Source: Mesorhizobium escarrei
GTDB lineage: Bacteria > Pseudomonadota > Alphaproteobacteria > Rhizobiales > Rhizobiaceae
Length of the DNA stretch: 64,000 nucleotides
Assembly (NCBI RefSeq): GCF_935825525.1
Contig: NZ_CAKXZT010000001.1
Location: forward strand, 116,265-180,264
Direction of reading: 5' to 3'
Positions 58,737-64,000 of this stretch are shown here, piece by piece. Under the pieces are notes generated by a model, which was not told the origin of the DNA, did not search any database, and was given only the letters and a program-made list of their open reading frames with translations. Made by a program: the position numbers and the translations under genes. Position 1 is the stretch's first letter. Each line of letters starts with the position of its first letter.

Positions 58737-59813
58737 TTGGCACAGACAACCCATGGCGTCGGCGGACTGAGCTATGATGCGAAAAGGCGCACATGGCCTG
58801 CCGAATTCAATGTTTTCCTGGCGCTCATCATCCTCGTCGGCGCCTTCGAGCTGATAGGCCGCGTCTTTCTTGGCGACAGCTTCCTGTTCAACACCCGCGC
58901 CAATGTCGATACGATCTTCAACGAGGCGCGCCTGCAGATCATCATCCTGCAGGTGTCGATCGTCGGCATCATCGCCATCGGCGTGACGCAGGTGATCATT
59001 TCCGGCGGCATCGACCTTTCCTCCGGCTCGATCGTCGGCGCCACGGCGATGATCGCCATGAGCTTCGCCCAGGTGGCGACGGTCAACGGCAACCCCAACC
59101 CCAAGGCGATATTCATCGAGCAGGGCTGGACCGACCTGCCGGTGATCGTGCCGGTGCTCGTCGCGATCGGCTGCGGCCTGCTGGCGGGCCTGATCAACGG
59201 CACGCTGGTCGCCTATACTCGCATTCCGCCGTTCATCGCCACGCTCGGCATGATGGTCACCGCACGCGGCGTCGCCAAATGGTGGTCCAAGGGGCAGCCG
59301 ATCTCGTTTCCCACCGAGAGTTTCGCCGCCATCGGCAAGGGGCTGATGCCCGTCATCATCTTCATATCGCTGGCGATTTTGTTCCAGCTGATCCTGTCAT
59401 ACACTAGGTACGGCAAGCACTGTTATGCCATCGGCTCCAACGAGGACGCCGCGCGCATGTCAGGCATAAATGTCAAGAACCACAAGATCCTCGTGTTCGT
59501 CATCGCCGGCATCCTGGCCTCGCTCGCCGCCGTGGTGCTGAGCTCCAAGAACCTCACCGCTCAGGCCGGCATGGGCGTGATGTACGAACTGGACGCGATC
59601 GCCATGGCGGTCATCGGCGGCGTCTCGCTGTCGGGCGGCCGCGGCTCGATCATCGGCACGGTCATCGGTGCGCTGATCTTCGGCGTCATCATCTCCGGCT
59701 TCACTTTCCTGCGCCTTGACGCCTATTACCAGGAGATGGTCAAGGGCGTGATCATCATCGGAGCAGTCGTTCTCGACCAGTGGCGCCAGCGCCTGCGGGC
59801 AATGAGGGCTTGA
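58737..59813 (+). CDS. Sugar ABC transporter permease (CUT2 family)
   Basis: A 358-residue permease with about ten membrane helices and the RbsC-like signature (GGIDLSSGSIVGATAM, IPPFIATLGMM, GSNEDAARMSGINVKNHKI, DAIAMAVIGGVSLSGGRGS). It starts at TTG 58737, with GGAGG nine bases upstream; no ATG fits. It pairs with the binding protein and ATPase on either side. The ATPase gene starts two bases past its stop. Confidence 0.93.
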   Translation: MAQTTHGVGGLSYDAKRRTWPAEFNVFLALIILVGAFELIGRVFLGDSFLFNTRANVDTIFNEARLQIIILQVSIVGIIAIGVTQVIISGGIDLSSGSIVGATAMIAMSFAQVATVNGNPNPKAIFIEQGWTDLPVIVPVLVAIGCGLLAGLINGTLVAYTRIPPFIATLGMMVTARGVAKWWSKGQPISFPTESFAAIGKGLMPVIIFISLAILFQLILSYTRYGKHCYAIGSNEDAARMSGINVKNHKILVFVIAGILASLAAVVLSSKNLTAQAGMGVMYELDAIAMAVIGGVSLSGGRGSIIGTVIGALIFGVIISGFTFLRLDAYYQEMVKGVIIIGAVVLDQWRQRLRAMRA

Positions 59814-59815
59814 CC

Positions 59816-60583
59816 ATGTCAGACATCGTCCTGAAGACCGAAAACCTGACCAAATACTATGGCGGCGTGCATGCGCTCGAAGGCGCGAATTTCGAACTGC
59901 GCAAGGGTGAGCATGTCGCCATCATGGGTGACAACGGCGCCGGCAAATCGACCTTCGTGCGCCAGATCACCGCCGTCGAGCAGCGCACCAGCGGCAAAAT
60001 CTGGTTCGACGGCAAGGAAGTCAACTTCGCCGGCCCGATCGCGGCGCGCGAGGCGGGCATCGAGACCGTGTTCCAGAACCTGGCGCTTGCCGACGATCTC
60101 GACGTGCCGTCGAACCTGTTTCTCGGCCGCGAAAAGGTGCTGTTCAATCTCGGGCCTTTCTCGATCCTCGATCGCAAGTTCATGCGCAAGGCGACCGAGG
60201 CAGCGCTGATCCGCACGGCGGTGAAGATTCCCAATCTTTCCAATACCATCCGCCACATGTCGGGCGGCCAGCGCCAGTGCGTGGCAATCGCCAGAACCGC
60301 GACTTTCGCGTCCAAGCTCATCATCATGGATGAGCCGACGGCAGCACTTGGTGTGCAGGAGACGATGCAGGTAGAAAACATCATCCGCACGCTGAAGGCC
60401 AATGGCGAGCCGCTGATCCTGATCAGTCACAACATGCGCCAGGTGTTCGACCTGGTCGACCGCATCGTCGTGTTCCGGCGCGGCCGCATCGTCGCCAACC
60501 TGCGCAAGCAGGACACTGACGGCAACGACATCGTCTCATACATCACCGGCGCCAAGACCGGGGAGGCGGAACTTGCGGCTTAG
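59816..60583 (+). CDS. Sugar ABC transporter ATP-binding protein (single domain)
   Basis: A 255-residue protein with one ATPase domain: Walker A GDNGAGKS (38-45), signature HMSGGQRQCVAIAR and Walker B LIIMDEPTAAL. Many CUT2 ATPases carry two fused domains (about 500 residues); the single-domain form matches the FrcA-type rhizobial transporters. It follows the permease by two bases. Confidence 0.93.
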   Translation: MSDIVLKTENLTKYYGGVHALEGANFELRKGEHVAIMGDNGAGKSTFVRQITAVEQRTSGKIWFDGKEVNFAGPIAAREAGIETVFQNLALADDLDVPSNLFLGREKVLFNLGPFSILDRKFMRKATEAALIRTAVKIPNLSNTIRHMSGGQRQCVAIARTATFASKLIIMDEPTAALGVQETMQVENIIRTLKANGEPLILISHNMRQVFDLVDRIVVFRRGRIVANLRKQDTDGNDIVSYITGAKTGEAELAA

Positions 60584-60705
60584 GGCGGATGCGCGGCGGG
60601 TCATCGGCCCGTCGCCGATCAGCTGCAACAAGAAAATCTGCGCCTTGCCCTAAACGGTTCAGTAAAGACGCACTTCCATTTCGAACAATCCCAAAGGAAA
60701 TTTCC

Positions 60706-61707
60706 ATGTCTCTCCGCTTCGCTCTTCTCGGCGCCGGCCGCATCGGCAAGGTCCACGCCCGTGCCGTCGGTTCCAATCCGCAGGCCAGGCTGGTCGCAGT
60801 TGCCGATGCCTTCGAGAAGGCGGCGACCGATCTGGCGTCGGCCTATGGCGCGGAAGTGCGCAGCATCGAGGCCATCGAAGCAGCCAAAGATATCGACGCG
60901 GTCATCATCTGCACGCCGACCGATACCCATGCCGATCTGATCGAGCGGTTCGCCAGGGCCGGAAAGGCGATCTTCTGCGAGAAGCCGATCGACCTCGACG
61001 CCGGCCGAGTGGAAGAATGCCTGGCCGTGGTCGACGAGGCCGGCGCCACTTTGATGGTCGGCTTCAACCGCCGCTTCGATCCGCATTTCGCCGCCGTGCG
61101 CAAGGCGATCGACGACGGCGCCATCGGCACGGTCGAGATGGTGACCATCACGTCGCGCGATCCCGGCCCGCCGCCGCTCGACTATATCGGCCGCTCGGGC
61201 GGCATCTTCCGCGACATGACCATCCATGATTTCGATATGGCGCGCTTCCTGCTCGGCGAGGAACCGGTGGCGGTCAGCGCCCACGCCTCGGTGCTGGTCG
61301 ACAAAAAAATCGGCGAGGCCGGCGACTTCGACAGCGTCAGCGTCATTCTCGAAACCGCCTCCGGCAAGCAGTGCATCATCTCCAATTCGCGACGCGCCAC
61401 TTATGGCTACGACCAGCGCATCGAGGTGCATGGCTCGAAAGGCATGGTTGCGGCCGAAAACCAGCGGCCGGTGTCGATCGAGCTGGCCAATGAAACGGGC
61501 TATACGCGCCCGCCGCTGCACGACTTCTTCATGACCCGCTACCTCGACGCCTATGCCAACGAGATCGCCGCCTTCATCGCAGCGGCGACGTCAGGCAACA
61601 AGGCGGCGCCGAGCGGCAAGGACGGGCTCGTCGCGCTGAGGCTGGCGGACGCGGCGCTGAAATCGGCGAGGGAAGGCAAGACCGTCCGCCTCGACAAGAC
61701 AGTCTGA
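60706..61707 (+). CDS. Gfo/Idh/MocA oxidoreductase, inositol 2-dehydrogenase type
   Basis: A 333-residue enzyme: Rossmann GAGRIGKVHARAV (residues 8-20), the EKP motif in IFCEKPIDLD and the catalytic block GGIFRDMTIHDFDMARFLLGEEP with Asp/His, as in IolG/IdhA and MocA. It probably oxidises an inositol or inosamine hydroxyl to a ketone with NAD. AAAGGA lies seven bases before ATG 60706. It is fourth in the ABC transporter run, 122 bp after the ATPase gene. Confidence 0.9.
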   Translation: MSLRFALLGAGRIGKVHARAVGSNPQARLVAVADAFEKAATDLASAYGAEVRSIEAIEAAKDIDAVIICTPTDTHADLIERFARAGKAIFCEKPIDLDAGRVEECLAVVDEAGATLMVGFNRRFDPHFAAVRKAIDDGAIGTVEMVTITSRDPGPPPLDYIGRSGGIFRDMTIHDFDMARFLLGEEPVAVSAHASVLVDKKIGEAGDFDSVSVILETASGKQCIISNSRRATYGYDQRIEVHGSKGMVAAENQRPVSIELANETGYTRPPLHDFFMTRYLDAYANEIAAFIAAATSGNKAAPSGKDGLVALRLADAALKSAREGKTVRLDKTV

Positions 61708-61730
61708 CCATCAAGCACAGGAGCAAGGCG

Positions 61731-62525
61731 ATGAACGGTTCCGCCGGTCGCAATTCAGAAACACGCGCCATCGTCACCGGCGGCGCGCAAGGCATCGGCT
61801 TCGCCGTCGCCGAGGCGCTGGCCGACGAGGGCTGCCGCGCCCTGGCGCTGGTCGGCCGCTCCAGGGAGAAGGGTGACAAGGCGGTCGCCGCACTTGCGAA
61901 AAACGGCATCGACGCCATCTTCATCAGCGCCGACGTGTCAGTGGTGGCCGATTGCAAGCGGGTCGTCGAAACGGCGATCGCTCATTTCGGCACGATCAAC
62001 GCGCTGGTCAACGCCGCCGCAACCTCGGCCCGCGGCTCACTGGTCGAGACCTCCGAGGATCTTTTTGACCAGATCTTCCAGACCAATGTGCGCGGCCCCT
62101 TTTTCCTGATGCAGGGTGTCGTGGCACACCTGCTCGACCGCAAGGCGCCCGGCTCGATCGTCAATGTGCTGTCGATGTCGGCGCATTGTGGCCAGTCTTT
62201 CCTGGCGCCCTATTCGTCGAGCAAGGGCGCACTGGCGACGCTGACCAAGAATGTCGCCAATGCCTACCGCAGCAATCGCGTTCGCTGCAACGCCGTGCTG
62301 CCCGGCTGGATGGACACCGAGGGCGAGGCGATCGTGCAGAAGAAGTGGCACGACGCGCCGGACGACTGGCTGGAAAAGGCCGAGGCCGCGCAGCCGATGG
62401 GCCAATTGGTGAAGCCGGACCAGCTTGCCAGGCTGATCAGCTATATGCTGAGCCCGCAATCCGGCGTGATGAACGGGTCGCTGGTCGACTACGACCAGAA
62501 CATCGCCGGATCGTCGCCGGAGTAG
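61731..62525 (+). CDS. SDR-family oxidoreductase
   Basis: A 264-residue short-chain dehydrogenase: TGGAQGIGFAVAEAL at the N-terminus, NAAATS, and catalytic YSSSK with the preceding Ser (LSMSAHCG). The C-terminal MNGSLVDYDQN replaces the usual MTGQxxxVDGG. It probably acts on the same polyol as the preceding dehydrogenase. It follows by 23 bp and ends the transporter run before the aroG attenuator. Confidence 0.9.
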   Translation: MNGSAGRNSETRAIVTGGAQGIGFAVAEALADEGCRALALVGRSREKGDKAVAALAKNGIDAIFISADVSVVADCKRVVETAIAHFGTINALVNAAATSARGSLVETSEDLFDQIFQTNVRGPFFLMQGVVAHLLDRKAPGSIVNVLSMSAHCGQSFLAPYSSSKGALATLTKNVANAYRSNRVRCNAVLPGWMDTEGEAIVQKKWHDAPDDWLEKAEAAQPMGQLVKPDQLARLISYMLSPQSGVMNGSLVDYDQNIAGSSPE

Positions 62526-62550
62526 CGTCATTGAGTAGCTTCATCTTAAC

Positions 62551-62579
62551 GTGACAAGCGCCGTGGCTTCGGCTATAGG
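62551..62579 (+). promoter_or_regulatory. Promoter of the aroG leader
   Basis: GTGACA (62551-62556), spacer 17, TATAGG (62574-62579). Transcription would begin about seven bases later, at the A of the leader ATG (62586), implying a leaderless leader mRNA. Confidence 0.6.
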
Positions 62580-62585
62580 GCTGGC

Positions 62586-62663
62586 ATGATTCACCTGACC
62601 GCCTCGTTCTGGTACTTTAGCTACGGCAGCTCGCTGGCGGCGGGAGGATTGCGCTCGATCTGA
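62586..62663 (+). CDS. aroG leader peptide (aromatic attenuator)
   Basis: A 25-codon frame, ATG 62586 to TGA 62663, beginning MIHLTA and carrying FWYFSY at codons 8-13: Phe, Trp, Tyr, Phe, Ser, Tyr, five aromatic codons of six. It sits between a good promoter and a terminator ahead of a DAHP synthase. Ribosome stalling there when any aromatic aminoacyl-tRNA is short would let the antiterminator form. No ribosome binding site is needed if the mRNA is leaderless. Confidence 0.85.
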   Translation: MIHLTASFWYFSYGSSLAAGGLRSI

Positions 62664-62717
62664 AGATTGCAGCAACAACATCCGAACAGCCGCCAGATCT
62701 GGCGGCTTTTTTGTTTT
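62634..62717 (+). promoter_or_regulatory. aroG attenuator: antiterminator/terminator pair
   Basis: The terminator is GCCGCCA-GATC-TGGCGGC (62689-62706) followed by TTTTTTG. The leader segment CTGGCGGC (62634-62641), downstream of the aromatic codons, is perfectly complementary to GCCGCCAG (62689-62696), the terminator's 5' arm, and can form the competing antiterminator. The upstream ACCGCC of the leader (62598-62603) can pair with GGCGG of that segment, giving the 1:2 hairpin that restores termination. Confidence 0.85.
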
Positions 62718-62751
62718 AGCCGGCAGGTCTCCCAATCAGGAGCAGAAAGCC

Positions 62752-63843
62752 GTGTTGACCACCACAGATGATCTTCGGGTCAAGGAAATCCGAGAGCTGA
62801 GTACGCCGGACGACGTGATGCGGGAGATACCGCGCACGCTGACGGCGACGCGCGCCGTTGCTGCGTCACGCAACGCTATCCACGCCGTGCTGACCGGCGC
62901 CGACGATCGGCTGGTCGTCGTCGTCGGCCCCAGTTCGATCCACGACCCAATCGCTGCCGTCGACTATGCCAGTCGGCTAGTGGCGCTGCGCGAGAGCCTG
63001 TCGGACCGGCTGGAGATCGTGATGCGCGTGTATTTCGAGAAACCGCGCACGACGGTTGGATGGAAGGGCCTGATCAACGATCCCGACCTGGACGGCAGCT
63101 TCAACATCGACAAGGGCCTGCGGATGGCCCGCAACGTGCTCTCCGCAGTCAACAATCTTGGCCTTCCGGCGGCGACGGAATTCCTCGACATGGCCACTCC
63201 GCAATACATTGCCGACCTCGTCGCCTGGGGCGCGATCGGCGCGCGCACGACAGAGAGCCAGATCCATCGCGAACTCGCATCCGGCCTGTCCTGCCCGGTC
63301 GGCTTCAAGAACGGCACCGACGGCAATTTGCGGATCGCCGCCGAGGCGGTGAAATCCGCCGCCCAGCCGCATCATTTCATGGCGGTGACGAAGGGCGGGC
63401 GCAGCGCCATCGCGACGACCACCGGTAACGAGGACTGCCACGTCATCCTGCGCGGCGGCATTGTGCCGAACTATGACGCAACGAGCATAGCTGCCGCCTG
63501 CGCGGAACTCGGCCGGATCGGCGTAGCACCACGGCTGATGATCGACGTCAGCCACGCCAACAGCAACAAGAAGCCGGAGAACCAGCCGATGGTGGCGGCC
63601 GACGTCGCGGGCCAGGTCGCGGCAGGCGTCGAGCGCATCATCGGCGTCATGATCGAGAGCAACCTCGTCGCCGGCCGGCAGGAGGTCATGCCTGGCAAGC
63701 CGCTCGTCTATGGCCAGAGCATCACCGATGGCTGCATCGACTGGACAACCACCGAGACGGTGCTGCACGGCCTTGCCGACGCTGTCGAGCGGCGCCGGTC
63801 GGCGCGACGCGCCCTGATCGCCAGCCGTCCGGGAGCCGCCTGA
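62752..63843 (+). CDS. aroG: 3-deoxy-7-phosphoheptulonate (DAHP) synthase, AroG type
   Basis: A 363-residue type I-alpha DAHP synthase: RVYFEKPRTTVGWKGLINDP near residues 97-116, the metal His in IDVSHANSNKKP, Glu in GVMIESNL and Asp in ITDGCIDW. It condenses PEP and erythrose-4-phosphate, entering aromatic synthesis. At the position of the first metal ligand, the family's GPCSIHDP, this protein has GPSSIHDP (Cys to Ser). GTG 62752 has AGGAG nine bases upstream. It is controlled by the attenuator just before it. Confidence 0.93.
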   Translation: MLTTTDDLRVKEIRELSTPDDVMREIPRTLTATRAVAASRNAIHAVLTGADDRLVVVVGPSSIHDPIAAVDYASRLVALRESLSDRLEIVMRVYFEKPRTTVGWKGLINDPDLDGSFNIDKGLRMARNVLSAVNNLGLPAATEFLDMATPQYIADLVAWGAIGARTTESQIHRELASGLSCPVGFKNGTDGNLRIAAEAVKSAAQPHHFMAVTKGGRSAIATTTGNEDCHVILRGGIVPNYDATSIAAACAELGRIGVAPRLMIDVSHANSNKKPENQPMVAADVAGQVAAGVERIIGVMIESNLVAGRQEVMPGKPLVYGQSITDGCIDWTTTETVLHGLADAVERRRSARRALIASRPGAA

Positions 63844-63860
63844 TAGGGCCGGCGCGCTGC

Positions 63861-63922
63861 CTCCTTCTCCCCTTGTGGGAGAAGGTGGATCGGCGCGTAG
63901 CGCCGAGACGGATGAGGGGTGC
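63861..63922. repeat. RIME-like intergenic mosaic element
   Basis: CTTCTCCCC-TTGT-GGGAGAAGG hairpin followed by TGGATCGGCGCGTAGCGCCG and ACGGATGAGGGG. Same type as 53160-53325. It may also serve as the aroG transcript end. The last 78 bases hold only an imperfect GTCGTA / TACGAC inverted repeat. Confidence 0.82.
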
Positions 63923-64000
63923 TGGACGGAACGCTGCGTTTAAAATGTCGTATGATTTTAAACTCTTACGACTTCAAAGCGTAACCGGGGCAAAACCGGT

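Overview
The window reads as chromosomal DNA of a rhizobial alphaproteobacterium (Hyphomicrobiales), most like Mesorhizobium. This rests on high GC content, wholly conserved rhizobial gene neighbourhoods (chvI-chvG-hprK-PTS-ahcY-divL; trpF-trpB-trpA-accD-folC; the his operon beside hslVU) and dense rhizobial-type intergenic palindromes. No genus-level marker such as 16S rRNA is present, so the genus is an inference. I found no tRNA, rRNA, insertion sequence or CRISPR array.

Layout. 1-2470 (minus): an FAD-dependent dehydrogenase gene cut by the window edge and carrying two compensating frameshifts, preceded by a Gfo/Idh/MocA oxidoreductase. 2712-9778 (minus): translation genes pheT, pheS, rplT, rpmI and infC, with a GFA-family gene wedged between pheS and pheT and two isoprenylcysteine-methyltransferase-like paralogues between infC and rpmI. 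infC starts with ATT. 9990-13359 (plus): hydrolase, BenE transporter, DUF2852 protein and metallopeptidase, followed by a heptanucleotide tandem repeat. 13905-19216 (plus): trpF-trpB-trpA-accD-folC. 20235-38108 (minus): trxA, addA, addB, murU-like, tsaE-amgK fusion, divL, ahcY, HPr, EIIA-Man, hprK, chvG and chvI. These link recombination, cell-wall sugar recycling, cell-cycle control, the methyl cycle, a regulatory PTS and envelope/acid sensing. pckA is divergent from chvI (plus, 38451), followed by arfB, a BON-LysM protein and alkB. 42066-48549 (minus): gtrA, coaA and a nine-gene his-coaA run that includes an arginase-family gene, DUF1330 and DUF2628. 48773-53095 (plus): hslV, GNAT, DUF2585, hslU, DUF1402.

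53361-62525 is the main accessory block. A reductase-Rieske ferredoxin-diiron oxygenase trio resembling rhizopine MocF-MocE-MocD (minus) faces a LacI regulator, a CUT2 sugar ABC transporter, an inositol-dehydrogenase-type oxidoreductase and an SDR (plus). Together they look like a system that imports and oxidises a (methylated) inositol or inosamine-like compound. 62551-63843 holds aroG behind a classical aromatic-amino-acid attenuator: a 25-codon leader with a Phe-Trp-Tyr-Phe-Ser-Tyr run, apparently leaderless, plus mutually exclusive antiterminator and terminator stems.

The most notable items are the aroG attenuator, the Cys-to-Ser change at the AroG metal site, the moc-like cluster, the arginase-like protein coupled to hisA and hisF, the Tyr-for-His pseudokinase DivL, the compensated double frameshift at the left edge, and palindromic repeat families, one of which supplies the ribosome binding site and start codon of a GNAT gene.
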